Part shown: in pieces, positions 6,587 to 12,165 of the stretch
Layout: each line of letters begins with the position of its first letter
How positions within the stretch are numbered: position 1 is the first letter of the stretch
Source: an uncultured Anaerolineaceae bacterium
Lineage (GTDB): Bacteria; Chloroflexota; Anaerolineae; Anaerolineales; Anaerolineaceae
Reading direction: 5' to 3'
DNA length: 12,165 nt
NCBI GenBank assembly: GCA_937920255.1
Contig: CALDSL010000558.1
Span: 1-12,165 of the forward strand
Program-made: the position numbers and the translations under genes
The notes under the pieces: generated by a model
Databases searched by the model: none
Told to the model about the DNA's origin: nothing
The model's input: the letters and a program-made list of their open reading frames with translations, nothing else

Positions 6587-7321
6587 ATGATGATCGAAGT
6601 ACGGCGGTTGATCAAGCGTTTTGGCCCCAAGTTGGTGCTACGCAACCTGGAGTTCAACGTAGCGCAGGGCGAGTTCGTGGCCCTGCTGGGCCCCAACGGT
6701 GCCGGCAAGACCACCTTTTTGCGCATTCTCTCATCCCTGTCGCGCGCCAGCCTGGGTGAGGTGCGCATCGCCGGGTTCAGCCTGCCGCACCAGGCCGCCC
6801 AGGTGCGCCAGCAGTTGGGCGTGGTGTCGCACCTGCCCCTGTTGTATGGCGAACTGAACGCGGAGGAGAACCTGCGCTTTTATGGCAAAATGTACGCCGT
6901 GCCCGCGCTGGACCGGCGCATCAACGAGGTGCTGAAACTGGTGGGGCTGTCGCAACGCCGGCGCGACCTGGTGCGCACCTACTCGCGTGGGATGCAGCAG
7001 CGTCTCACCATCGGGCGGGCGGTGCTGCATAACCCCAGCGTGCTGCTGATGGACGAGCCTCACACCGGTCTGGACCAGGACGCGTGCGAGATGCTGGACG
7101 GCGTGCTGCGTGAAGTCGCTGCGCAGGGCCACACCATCGTGATGACCTCGCATGACCTGGCGCGCGCGGCCGGTCTGGCCTCGCGCTTCGACGTGCTCAC
7201 GCGCGGCAGTATCCAGGCCAGCGTGCAGCGCACCGATCTGCCCGAAGATGGTCTGCTGGCATTCTACCGCCAGGCGCTGGAATCGGCGACGGCGGCGCGC
7301 GTGGAAAGGAGCGCGCTGTGA
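6587..7321 (+). CDS. ccmA: Heme exporter ATP-binding protein CcmA
   Basis: ABC-type ATPase (244 aa) of the CcmAB(CD) complex, which uses ATP hydrolysis to release holo-CcmE from CcmC. The Walker A is GPNGAGKT at 35-42, the signature is YSRGMQQR at 132-139 (LSGGQ variant as usual for CcmA-like ATPases), the Walker B is LLMDEP at 153-158, and the switch His is H189 in TSHD. The Q-loop position carries SHLP. All catalytic residues are present and length is normal, with a short C-terminal extension of about 25 residues. GGAAAG lies 9 bases before the first of two adjacent ATGs (6587 and 6590). The stop codon overlaps the GTG start of ccmB by four bases, so the two are translationally coupled. ccmBCD downstream make the CcmA call firm. 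Confidence 0.94.
   Translation: MMIEVRRLIKRFGPKLVLRNLEFNVAQGEFVALLGPNGAGKTTFLRILSSLSRASLGEVRIAGFSLPHQAAQVRQQLGVVSHLPLLYGELNAEENLRFYGKMYAVPALDRRINEVLKLVGLSQRRRDLVRTYSRGMQQRLTIGRAVLHNPSVLLMDEPHTGLDQDACEMLDGVLREVAAQGHTIVMTSHDLARAAGLASRFDVLTRGSIQASVQRTDLPEDGLLAFYRQALESATAARVERSAL
7303..7311 (+). promoter_or_regulatory. Ribosome binding site supporting the GTG start of ccmB
   Basis: GGAAAGGAG lies inside the last codons of ccmA, 6 bases before the GTG at 7318. It supports the GTGA overlap start. Confidence 0.7.
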
Positions 7322-8046
7322 ACACGAGCGCAGGCGCAAGCGAAAAGAACCAGGCGGCGGAGACCGGCGGCGCTGCGAGCTATTTCAGCGCCCTGTGGGC
7401 GGTGATCTGGAAGGATCTGGCGGCCGAATGGCGCAGCCGCGAGCTGCTTTCGGCCATGCTGGTGTTTGCCCTGTTGGTGATCCTGATCTTTAACTTTGCC
7501 CTCGAACTGGACGCGCTGGCGCGCAATAACGTTACCTCGGGCGTGTTGTGGGTCACGTTTGCCTTTGCCGGGACGCTCGGCCTTAACCGCTCAATGGCAG
7601 TGGAGAAAGACCGCGGCTGCCTGGATGGCCTGCTGCTGGCACCGGTCGACCGCTCGGTGATCTTTTTTGGCAAGGCCATCTCCAACCTGGTGTTTATGCT
7701 GGTCGTGGCTGCCATCGTCCTGCCGGTGTACAGCATTTTATACAACGTCAACCTGTTCCGCCCGGGGCTGATGCTGGTGATCTTCCTGGGTTCGACAGGT
7801 TACGTGGCGGTTGGCACGCTGCTTTCCAGCATGGCCGTGCAGGCGCGCACGCGCGACATCCTGCTGCCCATTTTGCTGTTCCCGGTGGCCATTCCGCTGC
7901 TGGTGGCGGCGGTGAAGGCCAGCGCCGGTTTTCTGCAAGCCTTGCCAATCGAGGATATTCGCCCCTGGCTCAACCTGCTGGGCGTGTACGATGTGATTTT
8001 TATTGCCGTGGCATTTATGGTGTTCGACTTTGTGGTGGAAGAGTAG
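7318..8046 (+). CDS. ccmB: Heme exporter membrane protein CcmB
   Basis: Permease-like subunit (242 aa) of the CcmAB complex. After a polar N-terminus (1-25), the conserved entry reads WAVIWKDLAAEWRSRE with a first TM at about 42-61. The cytoplasmic segment LNRSMAVEKDRGCLDGLLLAPVDR (in two adjoining parts, about 91-114) is the typical CcmB motif containing the ExxxGxxxxLLLAP pattern. Further TMs follow: FFGKAISNLVFML, a helix near LVIFLGSTGYVAVG, then DILLPILLFPVAIPLL, and a last helix ending in FDFVVEE. Length is close to the usual 220 residues plus the polar N-terminal extension. Start is GTG, sharing four bases with the ccmA stop. It ends 35 bases before ccmC. The call is firm from both motif and position. 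Confidence 0.93.
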   Translation: MNTSAGASEKNQAAETGGAASYFSALWAVIWKDLAAEWRSRELLSAMLVFALLVILIFNFALELDALARNNVTSGVLWVTFAFAGTLGLNRSMAVEKDRGCLDGLLLAPVDRSVIFFGKAISNLVFMLVVAAIVLPVYSILYNVNLFRPGLMLVIFLGSTGYVAVGTLLSSMAVQARTRDILLPILLFPVAIPLLVAAVKASAGFLQALPIEDIRPWLNLLGVYDVIFIAVAFMVFDFVVEE

Positions 8047-8063
8047 GGGATAGCTTCAAAACC

Positions 8064-8071
8064 AAAGGAGG
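8064..8071 (+). promoter_or_regulatory. Strong Shine-Dalgarno for ccmC
   Basis: AAAGGAGG is a near-perfect anti-16S complement, 10 bases before the ATG at 8082, in the 35-base gap after ccmB. It is the strongest ribosome site in the window. Confidence 0.7.
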
Positions 8072-8081
8072 AGAGTAGAGT

Positions 8082-8780
8082 ATGGATGCAAAACCGCGCT
8101 TGCTAACAATTCTGGATGCCGTCACCGCGCTGATGATGACGGCCGCCACCATCATGGTCTTCGCGTATGCGCCGATGGAAGCCGTGATGGGCCCGGTGCA
8201 GAAAGTGTTTTATTTTCACGTGGCCCACTCCTGGGTGGGCATGCTCTCGTTTGTCGTCGCCGGCATCGCCGGGATCGCCTACCTGCGCACTAAGAATATG
8301 AAATGGGACATTGTCGGACTGGCCACGGTGGAACTGGGCATGGTGTTCATGCTGGTGGGCATCGTCACCGGCTCGATTTGGGCGCGGCCGATCTGGAACA
8401 CCTGGTGGACCTGGGACCCGCGCCTGACCACCACCACCATCATGGAACTGATCTACGCCGCCTACCTGATGCTGCGCCAGGGCATTGAAGACCCCGAGCG
8501 TCGCGCGCGTTTTGGCGCGGTGTATGCCATCGTGGGCGTCATCAGCGTGCCGCTGACCTTCTTCTCCATCCGCATCTTCCGCACCATCCACCCGGTGGTG
8601 ATCGGCAGTGGTGATGCGGGCGCGGAAGGCTCATTTGATATGACCCCGCGCATGCTGCAGGTCTTTTTCTTCAGCCTGATCACCTTCACCGTGTTTTACT
8701 TTGACCTGATGTGGCATCGCATTCGCCTGGGCAGCCTGGCCCAGCGCGTGGAACAGCTCAAGCTGCGGCTGAGCGAGTAA
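8082..8780 (+). CDS. ccmC: Heme handling protein CcmC
   Basis: Six-TM protein (232 aa) of the heme-handling family that binds heme at the outer membrane face and loads it onto CcmE. The tryptophan-rich WWD segment is TWWTWDPRLT (107-116). The two flanking axial His candidates are H46 in FYFHVAHSW and H170 in RTIHPVV, at the expected positions. TMs are at about 13-30, 51-67, 79-98, 120-132, 145-161 and 193-210. The C-terminus is a short amphipathic helix (LAQRVEQLKLRL). Length is usual. It could be confused with CcsA/CcmF-type proteins, but size, the DPRLTT form of the WWD motif and the ccmB-ccmC-ccmD order settle it. It is followed after 18 bases by the ccmD-like gene. Confidence 0.95.
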   Translation: MDAKPRLLTILDAVTALMMTAATIMVFAYAPMEAVMGPVQKVFYFHVAHSWVGMLSFVVAGIAGIAYLRTKNMKWDIVGLATVELGMVFMLVGIVTGSIWARPIWNTWWTWDPRLTTTTIMELIYAAYLMLRQGIEDPERRARFGAVYAIVGVISVPLTFFSIRIFRTIHPVVIGSGDAGAEGSFDMTPRMLQVFFFSLITFTVFYFDLMWHRIRLGSLAQRVEQLKLRLSE

Positions 8781-8798
8781 GAGCGAGAGGAGCGAGGC

Positions 8799-8951
8799 AT
8801 GGACGGACCTGCGAATACGATGGTGTACATGATCGCCGGGTACGCGGTGATTTTCACTGTGCTGCTGGTGTACCTCATCAGCCTGGTGATCCGCTGGCGC
8901 AACCTGCGCCAGGAAGAAGAGATCCTGCGCGAGATCGAGAAAAAGAGTTAG
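8799..8951 (+). CDS. ccmD: Small single-TM protein, CcmD-like
   Basis: A 50-residue protein with one TM at about 9-30 (MVYMIAGYAVIFTVLLVYL and on), then basic IRWRNLR and an acidic/basic helix (EEEILREIEKK). This layout, an out-facing N-terminus with an aromatic/Gly-Tyr TM and a charged cytoplasmic helix, is that of CcmD, which joins the CcmABC complex and helps release holo-CcmE. The sequence of CcmD is poorly conserved, so the call rests mainly on size, topology and its place right after ccmC. GAGAGGAG lies 6 bases before the ATG, which is strong support that this small frame is translated. It is the last gene of the ccm run; two hairpins follow. Confidence 0.83.
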   Translation: MDGPANTMVYMIAGYAVIFTVLLVYLISLVIRWRNLRQEEEILREIEKKS

Positions 8952-8954
8952 AAT

Positions 8955-8972
8955 CGCCTGGTTTGGCAGGCG
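8955..8972 (+). terminator. Hairpin just after ccmD, candidate terminator
   Basis: CGCCTG (8955-8960) and CAGGCG (8967-8972) form a 6-base-pair stem with loop GTTTGG, starting 3 bases after the ccmD stop. The bases after it read CATATTTC, a short weak T run. It may be an intrinsic terminator for the ccm run, with modest strength. Confidence 0.45.
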
Positions 8973-8980
8973 CATATTTC

Positions 8981-9016
8981 CGCACGGGGCGGCCAGTTGG
9001 ATGGCGGCTCCGTGCG
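8981..9016. terminator. Long GC hairpin between ccm locus and SGNH cassette
   Basis: CGCACGGGGCGGCC (8981-8994) and GGCGGCTCCGTGCG (9003-9016) pair over 14 positions with one G-G mismatch and one G-T wobble, with an 8-base loop. The outer seven pairs are perfect. No T tract follows. It sits in the gap of about 110 bases that separates the ccm genes from the SGNH/MBOAT genes, so it may insulate the two units or protect the ccm transcript 3' end. Confidence 0.55.
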
Positions 9017-9049
9017 GTAGTGTGTGAGCGCGTAGCTACCCTTCCCGCT

Positions 9050-9055
9050 GGTGAG
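9050..9055 (+). promoter_or_regulatory. Ribosome binding site favouring TTG start of first SGNH gene
   Basis: GGTGAG lies 7 bases before the TTG at 9063. It overlaps the alternative GTG start at 9051, which itself has no ribosome site. Starting at the TTG also lines the protein up with its paralog from the first residue (MNRFWSRLLR against MKHPWSLLLR). Confidence 0.55.
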
Positions 9056-9062
9056 AATCGCA

Positions 9063-10292
9063 TTGAACCGCTTCTGGTCTCGACTGCTGCGTATTGAGTT
9101 GATCGTCTCCGGCGCCGCCCTCATGCTGCTGGCAATCTTTGCGTACACCCTGGGCCTGGATGCCGCTCCTGATTGGGGGCCCACCCGCATGCTCGCGTTC
9201 GGGCTTGGCGCCGCGGTTTGCGTAACGGGGGTGGTCCTCAGCCTGACGCCTGCCAACCGGCTGGCGCAAATCGAGCGGATGGAAGCGGCAGCGCGGTATT
9301 TTCACCGGGCGGCAGGCTGGTGCGCGCTGGCATTGCTGGCGGTGGAAATGCTGCTGCACATTACCGGGTACACGCCCGTGATGTGGCGGGTGCAGACCAA
9401 CTGGTTCGGAATAGTACAGGCTTCGGGCACATCCTCTTTATTGACCGATGAGGGTTTTGCCGTCACGCACTACGGCGCGTTGGGCGAGGTGGCCAGCCCG
9501 GATAACAGCGGGGAAAACATCATCGTTCTGGGCGATTCGCGCACCGAAGCCCGGCAAGTGCCGGACACCGACAAGTATGTATCCGTGGCGGAAACGCTGC
9601 TTCGCCAGCGCGGCCGGCCGGTGAACCTGCGCAACTTTGGCCGCAGCGCCCTGGCTGTCGCCGACTATGTGACCCATATTCCCAAATACCGGGAGTTGTA
9701 TCACCCGCGTCTGTTCGTGGTGCAGCTCACGCTGGCCGATCTTTCCGGATCGTTTTCGCGCAGCCGATCCAACTATTTTATTCTCACCGAAGACCAGCAG
9801 CTTCAACTGGAGCACAAGCAGGATATTTCCGGCCCGCTGAAGGTGTCTCCCAACCGCGTCTTCAACCCCAACCTCTTGCTGGTGAACTACGCCGTCCAGC
9901 GCTTCGACCTGTTGTTCGAAGAGAACGTCACCGATGGTGAAGCTCCCGCGGAACTGCCTGACGCCGTCATCCAGCAGCAGATCGATATGATCCTGCAAGC
10001 GGCCGGTGACGTTCCGGTGATCTTTGTGCTCATTCCCATGGAACCGACCATTTCTGGTGACGGCTTGCTGCTATCCAGGGAGCGTTTTCAGCATTTTGTC
10101 CAGTTGGTGCGCGATACGCCCGGCGCGCGCGTGGTGGATACGCTTCCGGCTTTTCAACAGTTGGCGCGCGAAGGCCATTTCCCGGTCGGCTTCTTTAACA
10201 GTCCCGACCCGGACCGCGGGCATCTGAACCGCCACGGTCACCGGGCGGTTGGCGAACTGCTGGCCGAGGCGGTGGAAGCGGCATGGAAATGA
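9063..10292 (+). CDS. Membrane-anchored SGNH-fold protein, copy 1 (degenerate block III)
   Basis: 409-residue protein with three predicted N-terminal TMs (about 11-30, 43-62, 84-102) and an extracytoplasmic SGNH hydrolase-like domain. Block I is VLGDSRTEA (nucleophile S159) and block V is DRGHLNRHGH (D384, H387), so the Ser/Asp/His set is present. In block II, NFGRSA carries a Gly. Block III, which supplies the oxyanion Asn, reads TLADLSGSF, with Ala225 where the downstream copy has Asn. SGNH proteins next to MBOAT proteins (AlgJ/AlgX, PatB, DltD types) move or remove acyl groups on extracytoplasmic glycans. This role is inferred here from the nearby MBOAT gene. TTG start 9063 is chosen over GTG 9051. 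With the Asn missing, this copy may be weakly active, altered in substrate, or structural. Confidence 0.78.
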   Translation: MNRFWSRLLRIELIVSGAALMLLAIFAYTLGLDAAPDWGPTRMLAFGLGAAVCVTGVVLSLTPANRLAQIERMEAAARYFHRAAGWCALALLAVEMLLHITGYTPVMWRVQTNWFGIVQASGTSSLLTDEGFAVTHYGALGEVASPDNSGENIIVLGDSRTEARQVPDTDKYVSVAETLLRQRGRPVNLRNFGRSALAVADYVTHIPKYRELYHPRLFVVQLTLADLSGSFSRSRSNYFILTEDQQLQLEHKQDISGPLKVSPNRVFNPNLLLVNYAVQRFDLLFEENVTDGEAPAELPDAVIQQQIDMILQAAGDVPVIFVLIPMEPTISGDGLLLSRERFQHFVQLVRDTPGARVVDTLPAFQQLAREGHFPVGFFNSPDPDRGHLNRHGHRAVGELLAEAVEAAWK

Positions 10293-10371
10293 GATTAACC
10301 ACAGCCATGCAGCCAGGCAGTATGGTGTATACTACGGGACAGAAAACTCCCACCCGGTTTGAGGTTTTGCG
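10293..10371 (+). promoter_or_regulatory. Gap between SGNH copies with -10-like box and small dyad
   Basis: The 79-base spacer has TATACT at 10328-10333, a five-of-six match to a -10 box, without a good -35 at proper distance. The dyad AGTAT (10319-10323) / ATACT (10329-10333) overlaps this box, so a regulator could bind there. GAGGT (10361-10365) lies 6 bases before the TTG start at 10372 and acts as its ribosome site. The promoter is a weak suggestion; simple read-through from the first copy is equally possible. Confidence 0.3.
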
Positions 10372-11616
10372 TTGAAGCATCCCTGGTCTCTACTGCTGCG
10401 TCTCGAACTCATCCTGTTCGGCGCCGTTTTAATGGCGGCGGCTTTTTTGCGCGCGCCGGTTGTAGAGCGGGTGATGGCGGTGGGGCAAATGCGCCCAGCC
10501 GCAGCGGCGGCCGGCGCGCTGTGCCTGGTGGTTGGGATTGCGCTCAGCCTGCCGCCGTTGGCAGCGCGCATTGGCGCGCAGCGACTGGAAAATCAGGCTC
10601 GCTATGTGCAGCGCGCTGCCGCCTGGTGCCTGCTGCCGCTGCTGTTCTTCGAAGTCTTCCTGCGCGTGTACCTGTATATTCCCGTGTTGTGGAATGTGAA
10701 CACCAACTGGTTCGGGCCGGTGCCGGCCGAAGGCTCGTTTGTGCTGCTGGGCAACGAGGGCTTCGCGCTGACCCATTACAACAAGCTAGGCGAAATCCGC
10801 ACCCCGTACGACAGCGGGGAAACCATCCTGTTTGTGGGCGATTCGCGCACCGAAGCCAAGCAGGTCAGCGACGCCGAAAAATTTAGCTCGGTGGCCGAAG
10901 CGCTGCTGCACCAGCGCGGCGTGGCGGTGAATGCGCGCAACCTGGGCGAGGGCGGCCGCGCCATGGCCGATTATGTCACCTATCTTCCCATGTACAAAGA
11001 ACTGTACGATCCCGCCGCCATCGTGATCCAGGTCAGTGAAAACGATTTCAATGAATCCTTCTCGCCCAACAAGGAAAACTATTTCCGGTTGGACGGCGGC
11101 GAGATTGACATCGTGCACAAGTACGAGACCAGCGCCCCGTTCGAGGTCGACAGCCGCAAGACGCTCAATCTCTACCCCATGGTGGCGCGCCAGGCGCTGC
11201 GCCAGTTTGAGCTGATGTTTCCCGGCCTGCCATCTGCCGCCGGCGACGACGCCGAAGCCGAAACCTCCGGCGAGCAGGCCGCGGAAGAGCGCATCCGCCA
11301 GCAGTTGGATCTGCTGCTCGATGCGGCCGGCGGCACACCGTTGATTTTTGTGCTGGCGCCCAGCGTCCCGGCGGTCAAAGACGGCGCCGTTGGCACTACC
11401 GACGAAAGCTACGAGCGGTTCAAGCAGATCATCAGCCGGCACAGCGCGAGCACGGTGGTCGACCCGCTGCCGCGCTTCATGGAGTTGGTGAAACAAGGGC
11501 ATTTTCCGGTCGGCTTCTTTAACAGCGCCCAACCGGACCGCGGGCATCTCAACCGGCACGGCAACCGCGTGTTGGGCGAGCTGCTGGCTGATGCGATTGA
11601 AGAGGTGCTGCGATGA
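10372..11616 (+). CDS. Membrane-anchored SGNH-fold protein, copy 2
   Basis: 414-residue paralog of the preceding gene, with the same plan: three N-terminal TMs (about 11-28, 44-60, 84-101) and an extracytoplasmic SGNH-like domain. Block I is VGDSRTEA (S158), block II LGEGGRAMADY, block III VSENDFNESF with N224, and block V DRGHLNRHGNR (D389, H392), so all blocks are intact. An acidic insert, GDDAEAETSGEQAAEE (291-306), is longer than in copy 1. The TTG start follows GAGGT by 6 bases. Its stop overlaps the MBOAT start as ATGA, which implies coupled translation and a shared task. Likely role, by analogy with AlgI/AlgJ and PatA/PatB pairs, is transfer of an acyl group (probably acetyl) to, or its removal from, an extracytoplasmic glycan. 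The substrate cannot be read from the sequence. Confidence 0.83.
   Translation: MKHPWSLLLRLELILFGAVLMAAAFLRAPVVERVMAVGQMRPAAAAAGALCLVVGIALSLPPLAARIGAQRLENQARYVQRAAAWCLLPLLFFEVFLRVYLYIPVLWNVNTNWFGPVPAEGSFVLLGNEGFALTHYNKLGEIRTPYDSGETILFVGDSRTEAKQVSDAEKFSSVAEALLHQRGVAVNARNLGEGGRAMADYVTYLPMYKELYDPAAIVIQVSENDFNESFSPNKENYFRLDGGEIDIVHKYETSAPFEVDSRKTLNLYPMVARQALRQFELMFPGLPSAAGDDAEAETSGEQAAEERIRQQLDLLLDAAGGTPLIFVLAPSVPAVKDGAVGTTDESYERFKQIISRHSASTVVDPLPRFMELVKQGHFPVGFFNSAQPDRGHLNRHGNRVLGELLADAIEEVLR
11601..11607 (+). promoter_or_regulatory. Ribosome binding site for MBOAT gene inside SGNH copy 2
   Basis: AGAGGTG, within the last codons of the SGNH gene, lies 5 bases before the ATG at 11613. It fits coupled translation across the ATGA overlap. 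Confidence 0.5.
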
Positions 11617-12165
11617 GTTTTGTGTCCGTGGAGTTTGCGGTTTTGCTGGTGGTGGTTTTGACGCTGCTGTTCCTGGTCAAAGCCCCGCTGCCGCGCAAGC
11701 TGGTTCTGCTGGCGGCCAGTTGCGTTTTCTACGCCTGGTGGGACTGGCGCTTCCTGGGTCTGCTTGCGTTTGTGACCCTGTTGGATTACTACATCTCGCA
11801 ATGGCTGGTACACACCGTCGATCCGCGCCGGCGCAAACTGCTGCTGGTGATCAGCGTGGTCGCCAACCTGGGATTTTTAGGGTTTTTCAAGTACTTCAAC
11901 TTCTTTATCGATACGCTCAACGCGGCGCTCTCCCCCCTGGGGTGGAATCTTGGCACGTTGAACATCATCCTGCCCATCGGCATCTCATTCTATACCTTTG
12001 AGACCCTCAGTTATGTGATCGACGTTTACCGCGGGGTGGCCAAACCGGCGCACTCGCTGCTGGATTATGCCATTTTTATCTCGTTTTTCCCGCGCCTGGT
12101 GGCCGGGCCAATCATGCGCGCCACCCAGTTTTTGCCGCAGCTTGAGCGCGGGCTGGTGCTCAACC
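11613..12165 (+). CDS. MBOAT-family O-acyltransferase (AlgI/PatA-like), 3' partial
   Basis: The first 184 codons of a polytopic membrane protein that runs off the right edge. AlgI-type marks are FYAWWDWRFL near 40-48, FFKYFNFF near 92-99, then LPIGISFYTFETLSYVIDVY beginning near residue 120 and FFPRLVAGPI near 157-166. MBOAT proteins of this type take an acyl group from a cytoplasmic donor such as acetyl-CoA and carry it across the membrane to an SGNH partner or directly to a glycan. The catalytic His region of the family lies further downstream and is not in the window. It overlaps SGNH copy 2 by four bases. DltB-type D-alanyl transfer is less likely because no DltA or DltC is seen, but the missing 3' flank prevents exclusion. 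Confidence 0.9.
   Translation, partial: MSFVSVEFAVLLVVVLTLLFLVKAPLPRKLVLLAASCVFYAWWDWRFLGLLAFVTLLDYYISQWLVHTVDPRRRKLLLVISVVANLGFLGFFKYFNFFIDTLNAALSPLGWNLGTLNIILPIGISFYTFETLSYVIDVYRGVAKPAHSLLDYAIFISFFPRLVAGPIMRATQFLPQLERGLVLN

Noticed and set aside
9051..9062. GTG 9051 as start of SGNH copy 1
   Set aside because: It has no ribosome site, whereas TTG 9063 has GGTGAG 7 bases upstream and aligns with the start of the paralog. It remains possible, as only four residues differ.
10786..11559. 257-residue open frame on the minus strand
   Set aside because: Shadow of SGNH copy 2. A similar shadow appears opposite copy 1 (9438-9998), which follows from the paralogy and codon bias of the coding strand.
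1..12165. CRISPR arrays, tRNA or rRNA genes, insertion sequences
   Set aside because: No regularly spaced repeats, tRNA-like or rRNA-like segment, transposase frame or terminal inverted repeat was seen on reading both strands; almost all of the DNA is explained by the listed genes.

Overview
The window is GC-rich bacterial DNA, densely coded. It holds most of a System I (Ccm) cytochrome c maturation locus, followed by an apparently unrelated membrane acyl-transfer cassette. The organism is probably a deep-branching, non-proteobacterial bacterium. A chloroflexotal (Anaerolineae-like) origin is my best guess. It rests on the CcmI-like zinc-ribbon protein, the four-cysteine CcmH, the large cytochrome c lipoprotein with a cytoplasmic tail, and the use of GTG and TTG starts. 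The origin is an inference and was not tested by database search.

Layout: the 3' part of ccmF runs off the left edge (1-1781). It ends at a strong hairpin shared with a convergent gene on the minus strand, a secreted M28 zinc peptidase (1843-2904). A 68-base AT-rich divergent gap leads into a co-directional run on the plus strand: ccmH (2973-3464), a ccmG/ResA-like thioredoxin (3500-4060), a one-TM zinc-ribbon protein resembling the N-terminal part of CcmI (4083-4643), a 638-residue di-heme cytochrome c lipoprotein with a C-terminal TM and cytoplasmic tail (4664-6580), ccmA (6587-7321), ccmB (7318-8046), ccmC (8082-8780) and a 50-codon ccmD-like gene (8799-8951). Two hairpins follow. No ccmE is present in the window; it may lie upstream of ccmF.

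The right end holds two tandem paralogous SGNH-fold membrane proteins (9063-10292 and 10372-11616) and the 5' part of an MBOAT acyltransferase gene (11613 to the edge). The last SGNH gene and the MBOAT gene overlap by ATGA. This looks like an AlgI/AlgJ- or PatA/PatB-type system that moves acyl groups across the membrane onto an extracytoplasmic glycan.

How the genes would work together: CcmA and CcmB are the ATPase and permease, CcmC and CcmD present heme and release loaded CcmE, CcmF is the heme lyase core, and CcmG and CcmH keep the CxxCH thiols reduced. The zinc-ribbon protein stands where CcmI would be expected but has no TPR domain. The cytochrome lipoprotein is the unusual member. Its second heme domain has His where the axial Met is expected, and its cytoplasmic tail resembles the helical segment of the neighbouring CcmI-like protein. 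The most interesting points are this cytochrome/CcmI-like pair, the antisense peptidase inside the ccm locus, and the duplicated SGNH genes, of which the first has lost the block III Asn.
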